DNA from: Marinobacter halotolerans
Lineage (GTDB): Bacteria > Pseudomonadota > Gammaproteobacteria > Pseudomonadales > Oleiphilaceae
Direction: 5' to 3'
NCBI RefSeq assembly: GCF_008795985.1
Contig: NZ_VMHP01000002.1
Location: 248,001 to 312,000 of the forward strand
DNA length: 64,000 nt
Made by a program: the position numbers and the translations under genes
Shown: positions 15,759-24,816 of the stretch, one piece after another
Position numbering within the stretch: position 1 is the stretch's first letter
How the letters are laid out: every line of letters starts with the position of its first letter
The notes under the pieces: model-generated
What the model saw: the letters and a program-made list of their open reading frames with translations, nothing else
Databases searched by the model: none
Told to the model about the DNA's origin: nothing

Positions 15759-17356
15759 TGAATCGATGTATCCGGATTGGCTGGAGTCGCCCGCGACAGG
15801 GTCGTGCCCGTCGGCGGCCTGAAATGAAGCGAATACAGCACCCGGTCCAGCACCGCCTGGCCGTTCCAGGCCGGATCGTTGTTGACCATGCCAACTACTG
15901 CCCAGGTGGTGTTGTTGCCATCACGGGTAAAGCCGGCAATGGAGCGTACCCCTTCCAGGTAACCGGTCTTGATCCGGCCTTCGCCGTCCATGCCGGTGTT
16001 TCTGAGTCGGCGGGCCATGGTGCCGTCCAGGCCGATCAGTGGCAGGGAGGTTAACAGGTCTGCCGAGAAACGGCTGTTCCATGCCAGCTGCAGAATCTGT
16101 GCGCCCTGACGGGCACTGATGCGACCCTCGCGCGTCAGCCCGGCGCCGTTTTCAATGACCATACCAGCGGTGTTGACGCCTTTTGATTCCAGCCACTCGG
16201 TGATGATTCGTACGCCGGTGACACGGTCGCTCTGCTCTTCGTCGGCCCGATATTCCGCGCCGATGGTCAGCAGCAGCTGGCGGGCCATGACATTGCTGCT
16301 CCACTTGTTAATGTCCCGCACCATGGAGGCCAGATCCGGGGACGTAGTGGTCAGCAGCAGGCGGGCCTCTTCCGGTGTTTTCCCCAGGCGGTCCCTGCCG
16401 GTCAGTTCAATGTCCAGATCGGCAAGCAGCGAGCGAATCATCGACGCGGTGTATTCTTCCTGAGGAAGCAGCGACAGATAGCCTGAGGTACGACAGCCTC
16501 TGGGCAGATCGCCGTTAACCCGGACGGTGACCCGGCCATCGTCGTGGAATACCGGTTCCCATTCAAAATAGCGGCGGGCCGGGCAGGGGGCTTCGGCGCT
16601 GGAGGTTACGCGATTATCAATCACGATCTGTTTCAGCGCAGGCGTGCTCCAGGCCTGGGTGCCCCGCTCGTCAGACCGCACCTGGAAGTGGATCAGGTTG
16701 AGGTTGCTCAGATAGGGCGACGGCTGCACCAGAAAGGGCGCGTGGGGGTTGTCGCCGTTGTCTTTGAAGACGGGCTGTTCGTCTGTTAGCTGGAATACAT
16801 CGCCGTCCAGCACCAGGTCACCCTTGATGGTGCTGATACCCATGCCCTGAAGCTCGCTCAGCAGGGTCCAGAGCCGCTCGATGGTTAGCTTCGGGTCGCC
16901 CCCCATGTCGACATAAAGATCACCTTCCAGGGTGTCGCCAGTGAGAGTTCCGTCAGTGAGGAAACGTGTATCCCAGCGGTAACTGGGGCCCAGCAGTTCC
17001 AATGCGGCGTATGTGGTCACCAGCTTCATGATCGAACCGGGGCTCATCAGCTGATCGGCGTTGATGTATTGCTCGATGCCGGGGCCGTTTAGGGGAATCG
17101 CGGCCATGCTGAGTGCTTCCTCGCTGTTAAGCGAGTTCTCGGCATAGTCCCGCATCTGGCTTGTCCAGGTGTCTATGGGTTTGCCGGAAGTGCCCGTACT
17201 TTCGGCACTTTCGTCCGCGCTGACCGGGGCAGCAGCTAAGGACATAACCAGTGCCAGCGATAGACCCGCAAGCATTGCCTTCAGGGATGGCCTGACGGCG
17301 AGGCTTCCGGACTTCCGGTTGTCCGTGTTCTCTTGTCTGAAGACTGATGGCATCAT
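15755..17356 (-). CDS. dacB: D-alanyl-D-alanine carboxypeptidase/endopeptidase, PBP4 type
   Basis: Class C low-molecular-weight penicillin-binding protein, 533 residues from the ATG at 17,356. A signal segment (LKAMLAGLSLALVMSLAAAPVSA) directs it to the periplasm. The three active-site motifs are present: SIMK near residue 108, SSN in KWSSNVMARQL, and KTG in GRIKTGYLEG. It trims peptide stems and cleaves cross-links in peptidoglycan. Start choice is uncertain: ATG-ATG at 17,356/17,353 or a TTG at 17,392, none with a strong ribosome-binding site. It shares its terminator with the DUF4397 gene. Confidence 0.88.
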   Translation of the reverse strand: MMPSVFRQENTDNRKSGSLAVRPSLKAMLAGLSLALVMSLAAAPVSADESAESTGTSGKPIDTWTSQMRDYAENSLNSEEALSMAAIPLNGPGIEQYINADQLMSPGSIMKLVTTYAALELLGPSYRWDTRFLTDGTLTGDTLEGDLYVDMGGDPKLTIERLWTLLSELQGMGISTIKGDLVLDGDVFQLTDEQPVFKDNGDNPHAPFLVQPSPYLSNLNLIHFQVRSDERGTQAWSTPALKQIVIDNRVTSSAEAPCPARRYFEWEPVFHDDGRVTVRVNGDLPRGCRTSGYLSLLPQEEYTASMIRSLLADLDIELTGRDRLGKTPEEARLLLTTTSPDLASMVRDINKWSSNVMARQLLLTIGAEYRADEEQSDRVTGVRIITEWLESKGVNTAGMVIENGAGLTREGRISARQGAQILQLAWNSRFSADLLTSLPLIGLDGTMARRLRNTGMDGEGRIKTGYLEGVRSIAGFTRDGNNTTWAVVGMVNNDPAWNGQAVLDRVLYSLHFRPPTGTTLSRATPANPDTSIQ

Positions 17357-17557
17357 GCGGCGCTGACTCGGTGTTTCGATGTACGTTAACAATAGCCCAT
17401 ATTGGTTCAGGCTACTATGTGATTTGGCTCTACATGACGTTAAAAAATGCCAGTAGTGCCGCTGTTTTTATTGCCGTTTTGTTACCCTGTGTAAGTATCG
17501 ATGTTCAGCGTTTCAAGCATCGCGGATGCGAAAGGACTGTTTCAAAAGGATTCATTA

Positions 17558-18328
17558 ATGATCAAAGCAATCACCCATAACCTGAATGTACTGGGTTCGG
17601 TTACCACTTCCTCGTTGACTGCCTGGCGGGGGTGCCTTGTAGTGCGGCCGGTGGCGCAGCCCGAAAAGCCTCTGGTGCTTTACGATATGGAAGCCTGCCC
17701 ATACTGTCGGCGGGTTCGCGAAGCGCTGACGGCTTTGCATCTGGATGTCGAGATTCGTCCCTGCCCAAAAGGCGGCCGCAAGTTTCGCAGTGAAGCCGAG
17801 GCGCTGGGCGGTAAGCAGCAGGTTCCGTTGTTGTCCGACGAAAATACGGGGGCTGTGCTTTACGAGTCAGCGGATATCGTCGCCTATCTGTTCAAGACCT
17901 ATGCAAACCGGCCGGTGCCGAAATACTATCGTTCGAAAGTTCATCAGAGTGTGCTGGGTTCAATCGCTTCGGCGGTCAGTGCCATGCGGGGACAGCGGGC
18001 CCACCCGGCGAAGGCGGTAGGGCAGCCGCTACACCTGTGGAGCTTTGAGGGCAGCCCCTATTCCCGCCTGGTGCGGGAACGGCTTTGTGAGCTGGAAATT
18101 CCCTATACTTTGCATAATCTAGGCAAAGAACACTGGACCGAGGTGGGGCCGGCAAGGCAGCGGATAAAGCCGGGGCCCTATACGCCGGTGCCAGGGGGCA
18201 AGCGGGATGAGTTTTTCCAGGTACACAAGCGGGTGCAGGTGCCTTATCTGGAAGACCCCAACACCGGGGAAAAGCTTTTCGAGTCGGCCAGGATTCTGGA
18301 GTACCTGAATTCCCGCTACGGGAACTGA
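17558..18328 (+). CDS. Tandem glutaredoxin/GST N-terminal-like protein
   Basis: 256 residues with two thioredoxin-fold GST_N-like domains. The first (about 38-114) has the redox motif CPYC at Cys47/Cys50 and VPLL before the ESADIVAYLF helix. The second (about 157-255) repeats the design but has SPYS at 166-169 in place of CxxC, with VPYLEDPNTGEKLFESARILEYL. No helical GST C-terminal domain is present. A glutathione-dependent oxidoreductase or binding role is likely. I prefer the ATG at 17,558, which follows AAAGGA, to the ATG at 17,501. Confidence 0.8.
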   Translation: MIKAITHNLNVLGSVTTSSLTAWRGCLVVRPVAQPEKPLVLYDMEACPYCRRVREALTALHLDVEIRPCPKGGRKFRSEAEALGGKQQVPLLSDENTGAVLYESADIVAYLFKTYANRPVPKYYRSKVHQSVLGSIASAVSAMRGQRAHPAKAVGQPLHLWSFEGSPYSRLVRERLCELEIPYTLHNLGKEHWTEVGPARQRIKPGPYTPVPGGKRDEFFQVHKRVQVPYLEDPNTGEKLFESARILEYLNSRYGN

Positions 18329-18403
18329 TTACGCCCCGGGGCTGTCAGGCTCGTTACTGTCCACCATTCGTCCAGGCAGCATATCCGCGAAGGAGGCAAA
18401 ACA

Positions 18404-19333
18404 ATGGGTCTGAACAGACGTAGTTTTCTTCTGGGTGCCGGTCTGACCGGGCTGGCACTGAACTCACCCTTGTTGTTTGCAAATGCCCCGGAAATGCCCG
18501 GCTCGTCTCCGATTACCCGCAAGATTGCGGGTACCGGCGAGTCCATTCCGGCCATTGGCATGGGCACCTGGATTACGTTCAACGTCGGTGGCGATCCGCA
18601 ACTGGTGGCGCAGCGGACCCAGGTACTGAAAACCTTTTTCCAGTGGGGCGGCTCCGTGGTGGATGGCTCACCGATGTATGGGACGGCGTCGGATGTGGTT
18701 GGGCAGGCCCTGGATACGCTCAATGCCCATGACAAGATATTTGCGGCAACAAAAATCTGGACCGGGGATGAATCCGAAACCCGCGAGGCAGCCGCCCGGT
18801 CGCTTCAACGCTGGGGCGTGGAACGTTTTGATCTGCTTCAGGTGCACAACCTGGTGGCCTGGCAGGGTCACCTGGAAACCCTGAAAGCCATGAAGGCCGA
18901 GGGCGAGGTGCGTTACATCGGCATCACCACTTCCCACGGCCGTCGACATCGTGAGTTTGCCCAGATTATGGAGCAGGAGCCGATTGATTTCGTCCAACTG
19001 ACTTATAACGTGCTGGACCGGGAAGCCGAGGAACGGCTGCTGCCCCTGGCCCGGGAACGGGGCATTGCGGTGATCGTGAACCGGCCGTTCCGGGGTGGTT
19101 CGCTGTTTTCGCGTTTCCAGTCGGAGCCGCTGCCGGACTGGGCTGCTGAGGCCGGCGTTAAGAACTGGGCTGAGTTCTTTCTGAAATTTATCATCTCCCA
19201 TCCGGCGGTCACCTGCGCTATTCCCGCGACAACCAGCATCCAGCACATGAAAGAAAATATGGGCGCCATGTATGGCGATCTGCCATCCCCCGCCCAACGA
19301 CAGCAGATGGCGGACTACGTGAGGTCGCTGTGA
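18404..19333 (+). CDS. Tat-exported aldo/keto reductase
   Basis: 309 residues. The N-terminus, NRRSFLLGAGLTGLALNSP, is a twin-arginine signal, so the enzyme is exported folded to the periplasm, probably with bound NADP(H). The (beta/alpha)8 AKR core has the catalytic Asp and Tyr in VDGSPMYG, Lys in AATKIW and His in LLQVHNL. Substrate unknown. Its stop overlaps the GTG start of a membrane-protein gene by four bases, so the two are likely co-translated. Periplasmic AKRs of this style are uncommon enough to note. Confidence 0.87.
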   Translation: MGLNRRSFLLGAGLTGLALNSPLLFANAPEMPGSSPITRKIAGTGESIPAIGMGTWITFNVGGDPQLVAQRTQVLKTFFQWGGSVVDGSPMYGTASDVVGQALDTLNAHDKIFAATKIWTGDESETREAAARSLQRWGVERFDLLQVHNLVAWQGHLETLKAMKAEGEVRYIGITTSHGRRHREFAQIMEQEPIDFVQLTYNVLDREAEERLLPLARERGIAVIVNRPFRGGSLFSRFQSEPLPDWAAEAGVKNWAEFFLKFIISHPAVTCAIPATTSIQHMKENMGAMYGDLPSPAQRQQMADYVRSL

Positions 19334-20007
19334 ATCCCGGCCTCTGGCTGAGCTATTCCCTGCAGGATTTTGTGATGTTCGGACCCCAGGTGTTCTTGAG
19401 GCTGTTCATCAGGATTAATCAGGACTTATGGCCGTATCCGGTCTTGGCGCTGCTGGTGGGTCTTGCCGTGCCGGCGCTGCTAATGAACCGCCAATGGTGG
19501 ACCGGACGTCTGGCCATGCTGCTGGTCGCGGCGGCCTGGTTCTCCAGCGGCTATGGCTTTCTGGTGGGCTATTTTGGCCCGATCAACTGGCCGGCGGCCT
19601 GGTTTGGCTGGGCGTTTGTCGCCCAGGGTGGTTTGCTTGCGCTGTTGGCGGTCAGTGGCGCATTCTCCCGGTCGAGTCGGCAAATTGCGCTGATGACCGC
19701 GTTCTGGCTTCTGGCTTCGCTTGGCCTGCCATGGCTGACGGTTGTCGAAACCGGCCAGTGGCAGGCGCTGGCAGTCTTTGCCCTGGCGCCAGGCACCACC
19801 ACCGCTACTAGTGTGCTGGTGGCGGGGCTGCTGCAGGGTCCCTGGCGTTGGATCTATCTGATCATTCCAGTGCTGTGGTGCCTTTTCAGCGCCGCCATCT
19901 TCTGGGTACTGCAGACCTGGTGGCTACTACTGTTTCCTCTGGCCACGCTTTTGCTGGCCGTTACCGGTTTATGGCTCAGTCCCAGGTCGGCGCGAAGCTC
20001 GGGTTAG
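19330..20007 (+). CDS. DUF6064-like membrane protein
   Basis: 225 residues with about six hydrophobic membrane segments and a Trp-rich sequence (NPGLWLSYSLQDFVMFGPQVFLRLF at the N-terminus, then YFGPINWPAAWFGWAF). The opening layout and the INW segment resemble DUF6064-family integral membrane proteins, which have no established function. It starts with GTG overlapping the preceding reductase stop by four bases and its last 32 bases overlap the convergent dkgB gene. Confidence 0.65.
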   Translation: MNPGLWLSYSLQDFVMFGPQVFLRLFIRINQDLWPYPVLALLVGLAVPALLMNRQWWTGRLAMLLVAAAWFSSGYGFLVGYFGPINWPAAWFGWAFVAQGGLLALLAVSGAFSRSSRQIALMTAFWLLASLGLPWLTVVETGQWQALAVFALAPGTTTATSVLVAGLLQGPWRWIYLIIPVLWCLFSAAIFWVLQTWWLLLFPLATLLLAVTGLWLSPRSARSSG

Positions 20008-20785
20008 CAATGCGCTCGTTGCGGTCCAGAGCGTCGATCCGGGCGATTTCCTCCGGCGTAAGCTCCACATCAAGGGCGTCCAGGTTTGCCTTCTGGTGGC
20101 TGGGCCGTGTTGACGATGGAATCACCACAATGCCCCGCGAAGCTACCCAGGCAAGTGCAACCTGTGCCGGGGTCAGGTTGCGGGCCTCCGCAATCTGGAT
20201 CAGTGTCTGATCTTCCATAACTTTGCCCACGGCAAGCGGCATATAGCCGGTGACGGTGATGCCCAGCTTTTGCGCGTGGTCCACGACCTTTCGGTTGGCC
20301 AGAAACGGATGCACTTCCACCTGGTTGGTCATGATGGCGTTCTCACCAAGAATGCTTATGGCCTGGTCCATTTGGGTACAGGTAAAGTTCGATATGCCGA
20401 TATGCGTCGTCAGACCCTCTCGCTGGGCGTCTCGAAGGGCGCCCAGGTATTCCTCCATCGGCACTTCATCATCCGGCGATGGCCAGTGAATCAACGTGAG
20501 GTCCACATGGTCGGTTTTCAGCCGCCTGAGGCTCTCCTGCAGACTGTTGATCAGATCGTGTTTGGCGAGCTGGTCATGCCAGATCTTGGTGGTGAGGAAG
20601 ACCTCGCGGCGGGGAATGCCGCTGGAAGTGATGCCATCACCCACCTCGGATTCGTTCTCGTACATCTGGGCGGTATCGATATGGCGATAGCCCAGGGATA
20701 GTGCGCTTTTTACGGCGTCCCTGGCTTCGTTGCCTTTCAGACGAAAGGTGCCCATGCCAATTCTTGGAAGTGCGCTCTCTGTCAT
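19976..20785 (-). CDS. dkgB: Aldo/keto reductase, 2,5-diketo-D-gluconate reductase B-like
   Basis: 269-residue cytoplasmic AKR. Landmarks: IGMGTFRLKG, GYRHIDTAQMYENE with catalytic Asp/Tyr, TTKIW with Lys, LTLIHWPSP with His, NQVEVHPFL and the NADP-binding VVIPSSTRPSHQKANLDAL. Length and motifs agree with DkgB, an NADPH-dependent reductase of 2,5-diketogluconate and of methylglyoxal or other aldehydes. Convergent overlap of 32 bases with the DUF6064-like gene. Confidence 0.88.
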   Translation of the reverse strand: MTESALPRIGMGTFRLKGNEARDAVKSALSLGYRHIDTAQMYENESEVGDGITSSGIPRREVFLTTKIWHDQLAKHDLINSLQESLRRLKTDHVDLTLIHWPSPDDEVPMEEYLGALRDAQREGLTTHIGISNFTCTQMDQAISILGENAIMTNQVEVHPFLANRKVVDHAQKLGITVTGYMPLAVGKVMEDQTLIQIAEARNLTPAQVALAWVASRGIVVIPSSTRPSHQKANLDALDVELTPEEIARIDALDRNERIANPSFAPTWD

Positions 20786-20906
20786 TTTCGTCTCCTCTGC
20801 AAGCCCGTTGTATAACCATAAGTGGACGCGGCTGCCTGGTTCTTCAAGTGGCCCGCCGTTATCATGTGCGGCTTGTGAATTCGCAGCGTTAGAACAGGGT
20901 GGCTAT

Positions 20907-21320
20907 ATGATGACCGGGCAGTGCCTTTGTGGCAGCGTCAGCTTTGAATACGACGGACCGCTGGGTCCGATTGCCCTGTGCCACTGCAGTCAGTGCCGTC
21001 GTGCCCACGGAAGTGCATTCTCGGCCAGTGCGCCGGTACAGAAAATCCGTTTCCGGTTCATCACCGGTGAGGAAAGTATCCGGGAGTACGAATCGCGTCC
21101 GGGCAAATACCGGGCCTTCTGCCAGAATTGCGGCAGCCAGCTATACAGCCGGGTGGACGCCATCCCGGGCATTCTTCGCCTGCGGGTCGGCGTCATTAAC
21201 GAGCCGCTGGGCAAGGGCCCGGCCCAGCACGTGTTCGTCGGCTCAAAGTCTGACTGGTTCGAAATTACCGACCAGATTCCGCAGTTCGAGAAGACCGAGA
21301 GAACCAACGATCCCCATTAG
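20907..21320 (+). CDS. GFA-family zinc protein
   Basis: 137 residues with the zinc-binding cysteine set of the GFA (glutathione-dependent formaldehyde-activating enzyme-like) family: CLCG near residue 6, CHCSQCRRAHG near 30 and FCQNCGSQL near 75. Most family members have unproven substrates and may act on glutathione adducts. The ATG-ATG at 20,907/20,910 follows AGGGTGG; upstream in-frame codons back to 20,730 lack a credible start. Single gene divergent from dkgB. Confidence 0.85.
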   Translation: MMTGQCLCGSVSFEYDGPLGPIALCHCSQCRRAHGSAFSASAPVQKIRFRFITGEESIREYESRPGKYRAFCQNCGSQLYSRVDAIPGILRLRVGVINEPLGKGPAQHVFVGSKSDWFEITDQIPQFEKTERTNDPH

Positions 21321-21340
21321 GGGCGAGGCCCGGCCGGGGA

Positions 21341-22459
21341 TCACTTGGCCGGCACCATCCGGTATACCTTGCCTTTGCTGGAATCCGTCAGCAGCCAAAG
21401 TGCCCCGTCCGGTCCCATATTGACCGCGCGGATACGCTCGTTCAGGTCCGGCAGCAGGTCTTCCTCCTGCACCACGTCCTTGTTATCAAACCGCAATCTC
21501 ACCAGCTTTCGCATTTTCAGCGCCCCGACAAACACGTCGCCCTGCCATTCAGGAAACAGATCACCGGTGTAGAACGCGATGCCGGAGGGTGCGATGGACG
21601 GGTCCCAATAATGCAGCGGGTCAGTTATCCCCGGCATGGTGGTTTTGTCTGAAATCGGGATGCCGCTGTAGCCTATGCCATAGGTGACTTTGGGCCAGCC
21701 GTAATTTGCGCCTGCCTTGAGGACGTTCACTTCATCCCCGCCACGGGGACCATGTTCATGGGTCCAGATCTCACCGGTCTGTGGATGCCGGGTCATGCCC
21801 TGGATGTTGCGATTGCCATAGGTGAAAAAGGTGTCGTTCACTGAATCATCAGTCAGGAACGGGTTTCCCGGCGCCGGTTCGCCGTTGATCGTCAGCCGGT
21901 GGACGCCGCCCGCGTCGTCGCGGGTGTCCTGGGCCCGTGGTTTATCGCCCCGGTCGCCCACCGAAATGTAGAGGTTGCCGTCGCTGTCGAACTCCATGCG
22001 TCCGGCAAAGTGCCGGCTGGTGCCGCTGCGGGGCAAGGCTTCAAAAATAACCTCAACGTCCTGTAGTCGTTCACCGTCAAAACGGGCCCTGGCCACCCGG
22101 GTGGTCATGCCTTCAGAGTTGCCATGGGCATAACTGAGAAAAAGCAGGCGATTGTCGGCAAACTCCGGGTGCAGCAGCACATCCAGCAGGCCGCCCTGGC
22201 CGGCAACAACCAGCTCAGGCACACCGGGGATCGGTTCGGGCTGCAGTTTGCCGTTTTTGATCAGCCTTAGTTGCCCGGCCCGCTCGGTGATCAGTTTTGA
22301 ACCATCAGGCAGAAAGGCCAGGCTCCAGGGGTGGTTCAGGCCTTCGGCGACGGTTTGCAGGCGGAAATCGGCAAGGTCCGATGAAAATGTCTGCTGGGCC
22401 AGGGCGTACGAGCCGAAGGCCACCCCTGCCAGAAGAATCAGCGTCCTGAAGATGAACAT
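21341..22459 (-). CDS. PQQ-dependent sugar dehydrogenase (soluble aldose dehydrogenase-like)
   Basis: 372 residues with a cleavable Sec signal (FRTLILLAGVAFGSYALA). The mature protein is a six-bladed beta-propeller of the GSDH family: GLNHPWSLAFLPDGSKLITERAGQLRL at the start, GQGGLLDVLLHPEF, GNRNIQGMTRHPQTGEIWTHEHGPRGGDEVN and PGITDPLHYWDPSIAPSGIAFYTGDLFPEWQGDVFVGAL. It should oxidise aldose sugars in the periplasm with PQQ, like YliI/Asd. Genes for PQQ synthesis are not in the window. Single gene. Confidence 0.88.
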   Translation of the reverse strand: MFIFRTLILLAGVAFGSYALAQQTFSSDLADFRLQTVAEGLNHPWSLAFLPDGSKLITERAGQLRLIKNGKLQPEPIPGVPELVVAGQGGLLDVLLHPEFADNRLLFLSYAHGNSEGMTTRVARARFDGERLQDVEVIFEALPRSGTSRHFAGRMEFDSDGNLYISVGDRGDKPRAQDTRDDAGGVHRLTINGEPAPGNPFLTDDSVNDTFFTYGNRNIQGMTRHPQTGEIWTHEHGPRGGDEVNVLKAGANYGWPKVTYGIGYSGIPISDKTTMPGITDPLHYWDPSIAPSGIAFYTGDLFPEWQGDVFVGALKMRKLVRLRFDNKDVVQEEDLLPDLNERIRAVNMGPDGALWLLTDSSKGKVYRMVPAK

Positions 22460-22502
22460 GGTTGTCTCCCTACCAGTCTGCCAAATAATTTACTCTAAAC
22501 CA

Positions 22503-23558
22503 TTATAGACTCGCAGTTCGAGACTGGATGACCGGCGGACCAAAACGGTTGGTCCGCGAGAAGGTGCCAAGATCGTTGAACCGAACCCCGTTTGCCCGCA
22601 TCACCCGGTGCGCTTTCGCAGCTGTTAGTTGGCGGATGTAGAACGGTTCGCCCACGACAAAATGATGGATAGCGTGGGTGCTTCCGAAGTTGAAACAGAA
22701 CAGCTGGAAGGGCCACAGGAACCAGGCATTCAAGACCTGAGTCTGTTTCAGCAGTGAATCCACGTCGCCATAGTAATGCATGCTGGAGCTGATGAAGTTC
22801 AGGCAGAAAGAGCGCAGGTAAAATGGGGCGATCAGGACGACGACCACATTATTGACGTACGCCATGATGCTTTCGGTTGTCGCGGACCACGCGATCGGCG
22901 CGCCGGCTGCGGCGGCCATGCCGTCGATCAGATGGAAGGCCAGAAAGCCATACCAGGTGAGGGCGCAGGCAACCGCGAAGGGAAAGTTGGCCGCCAGAAT
23001 GCGTAATACGAAGTGCAGCTTTTTGCCTTTGGGCGCGGCCACCAGCGCGCGGGTAATGTTTCCCACAAGCGTGTCGTACATGACCAGCCAGCGCAGCCAG
23101 TTACCGTAGGGCTGACCGTTGCCGATGCCTTGCTCTTCGCGATCTTCGGCAGTGCCGGACTTTTTATGATGCAGGAAGTGCAGCTGACGACGAATCCAGG
23201 GGTTGATGGTGCCTGGCCTCAGAGCCCAGCATACCAGCAGCATCCCGTTATGGATGGGCTTATTGTTTTTGAAGTACTGCTTGTGGATCAGGTCATGTTC
23301 CAGTTCGTGCAGTAGCGAGGTCAGAAAAGCGACCAGCGGAATGCAAAGCCAGGCGCTGATGGCACCGACCCAATAGGCCCAGCCACTGGCGACGATGCCG
23401 GTTACGGCAAACAGGAAGATGCCCAGCCCCACGGCGTTCTTGTTTCGCATCCAGGGATACTGGCTCCGAATGTCCTCGCCGCTTTGGCGGATAACCTGGC
23501 AGATCTCATCAATCTGCTGTTGTTCGGACCGGTTTGCACCGACGTCTGTATCCGTCAT
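22503..23558 (-). CDS. Membrane fatty acid desaturase/hydroxylase family protein
   Basis: 351 residues, second desaturase-fold protein in the window but distinct from the one at 496. Histidine boxes are HELEHDLIH near residue 88, LHFLHHKK near 127 and HAIHH near 294, with an extra SMHYYGD near 258. Several hydrophobic segments lie between. It is divergent from the AraC-type regulator at 23,732, with a 173-base intergenic region containing inverted repeats, so that regulator probably controls it. Substrate (fatty acid, alkane or sterol-like) is not determined. Confidence 0.85.
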   Translation of the reverse strand: MTDTDVGANRSEQQQIDEICQVIRQSGEDIRSQYPWMRNKNAVGLGIFLFAVTGIVASGWAYWVGAISAWLCIPLVAFLTSLLHELEHDLIHKQYFKNNKPIHNGMLLVCWALRPGTINPWIRRQLHFLHHKKSGTAEDREEQGIGNGQPYGNWLRWLVMYDTLVGNITRALVAAPKGKKLHFVLRILAANFPFAVACALTWYGFLAFHLIDGMAAAAGAPIAWSATTESIMAYVNNVVVVLIAPFYLRSFCLNFISSSMHYYGDVDSLLKQTQVLNAWFLWPFQLFCFNFGSTHAIHHFVVGEPFYIRQLTAAKAHRVMRANGVRFNDLGTFSRTNRFGPPVIQSRTASL

Positions 23559-23675
23559 CTATTGTTCTCCTGAGACTCGGTTTTAACGCGGCTGGAAAGC
23601 CGAAGCGTGCACATGGGTGTTGGTGAGCTAAAGGTAGAGTGAAGTGGCGATAAAGGCCATAATAATGAATAATAT

Positions 23676-23703
23676 TGGCCGTTTTACCATTGATTAATGG
23701 CCA
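23676..23703. promoter_or_regulatory. Nested inverted repeat in the desaturase/AraC intergenic region
   Basis: TGGCC (23,676-23,680) and GGCCA (23,699-23,703) flank CCATT-GATT-AATGG (23,687-23,700). It is placed just upstream of the regulator start, where an autoregulatory operator would be expected. Confidence 0.35.
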
Positions 23704-23731
23704 CTCTGGCTATCGAATGCGGGGAAACACT

Positions 23732-24769
23732 GTGTCAGATTTCGAGAATCAAACCATTTTTCCGGCAGCCGAGCTGTTCCTGATTCGTCGATATATGCGC
23801 GCGCAGGGCTTTTCGCCAGGGCAGTGGTTGCTGGGGACCGGGCTGGACGAGGAAGCAATCGGTCGGCCGGATACGCTAGTGTCCTCAAACCAGTTCGATA
23901 TCGTTTACCGCAATGTCTATCGGCTGGTTGAGCGGCCGGAGGTGGGACTGCATTTTGGTCTTTCTCTGAACCTTTCGCGCTGGGGCATGCTGGCGATGGC
24001 ATTGATCTGCGCCCGCTCGCTGGGCGCGGCTCTGGAAACGGCCAACACCTATCGCACACTGCTGCGCAGTCGATTCAATCTCCACCCTGAAGTTGAGGGG
24101 CAGTCCGTCTGCATCACCGTAACACCGAGAACTGACATGACGTTCCCGGTGAATCCTTCGTTTGCTTACGAAATGCTTCTGGGAACACTTCAGAGCCAGA
24201 TCAGTGACCTGTTGGGTCGAGCTTTCAGGTTCCAGCGCGTTGCGCTTCACTATCCGCCTCCGAGTCATCACGGAGCCTACCAGCGATACTGTCACTGCCC
24301 GGTTGAATTTGACGCGGCGAAAACGGTTTTGTGGGTGGCGGTTGAAGACATGGAGCGCGCTCTGCCACTGGCTAATCGAGTGGCGGAATTGCAGGCCAGG
24401 GCGGTGTTTGAGCAAGAAATCGAGCGCGTTGCCCAGGTGGAAAGTGGCGACATTGCCTGGCTGGTGCGCAACGAACTTGGCCGGGATCAGAGGTTGCCGC
24501 TCCCGACCCTGGACGCCATGGCAGAGCGTTTGGCCATGAGTTCTCGAACCTTGCGTCGACGGCTGAACGAGGCCAATACCCGTTACCGATTGCTTTGCCA
24601 GGAGCACCAGCTTCAACTGGCGTTAAATGAGTTGGCCAGAACGCGGCAACCCATCAGTCTTGTTGCGGCCAATTGCGGGTTCAGCGATCCGGGCAGTTTT
24701 CGGTCGGTTTTCAAACGATGGATCGGGATGACGCCGCGGGAGTACCGACTGCAGTTCGGGGAGGGTTAG
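23732..24769 (+). CDS. AraC-family regulator (OruR/ArgR-like, arabinose-binding-like N-terminus)
   Basis: About 345 residues. The C-terminal AraC/XylS DNA-binding domain is clear: LPTLDAMAERLAMSSRTLRRRLNEANTRYRLL for the first helix-turn-helix and PISLVAANCGFSDPGSFRSVFKRWIGMTPREYR for the second. The N-terminal about 200 residues match the Arabinose_bd-like domain style of OruR- or GbdR-unrelated AraC regulators. I chose the GTG at 23,732 because GGGGA lies six bases upstream; an ATG at 23,717 and a TTG at 23,675 are alternatives. It is divergent from the desaturase, its likely target. Confidence 0.87.
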   Translation: MSDFENQTIFPAAELFLIRRYMRAQGFSPGQWLLGTGLDEEAIGRPDTLVSSNQFDIVYRNVYRLVERPEVGLHFGLSLNLSRWGMLAMALICARSLGAALETANTYRTLLRSRFNLHPEVEGQSVCITVTPRTDMTFPVNPSFAYEMLLGTLQSQISDLLGRAFRFQRVALHYPPPSHHGAYQRYCHCPVEFDAAKTVLWVAVEDMERALPLANRVAELQARAVFEQEIERVAQVESGDIAWLVRNELGRDQRLPLPTLDAMAERLAMSSRTLRRRLNEANTRYRLLCQEHQLQLALNELARTRQPISLVAANCGFSDPGSFRSVFKRWIGMTPREYRLQFGEG

Positions 24770-24798
24770 CATAGCCACCCATCAGAGGGTGGCTATGC
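24769..24798. terminator. Hairpin between AraC gene and TonB receptor gene
   Basis: A perfect 12-bp stem (GCATAGCCACCC / GGGTGGCTATGC) with a six-base loop starts at the last base of the AraC stop codon and separates two convergent genes. There is no T-run, so it may act as a transcript-end or mRNA-stabilising hairpin. Confidence 0.5.
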
Positions 24799-24816
24799 CA
24801 GACTTCAGCTGATCGA

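Noticed and set aside
17501..17557. ATG at 17,501 as start of the tandem glutaredoxin protein
   Set aside because: No ribosome-binding site, while ATG 17,558 follows AAAGGA.
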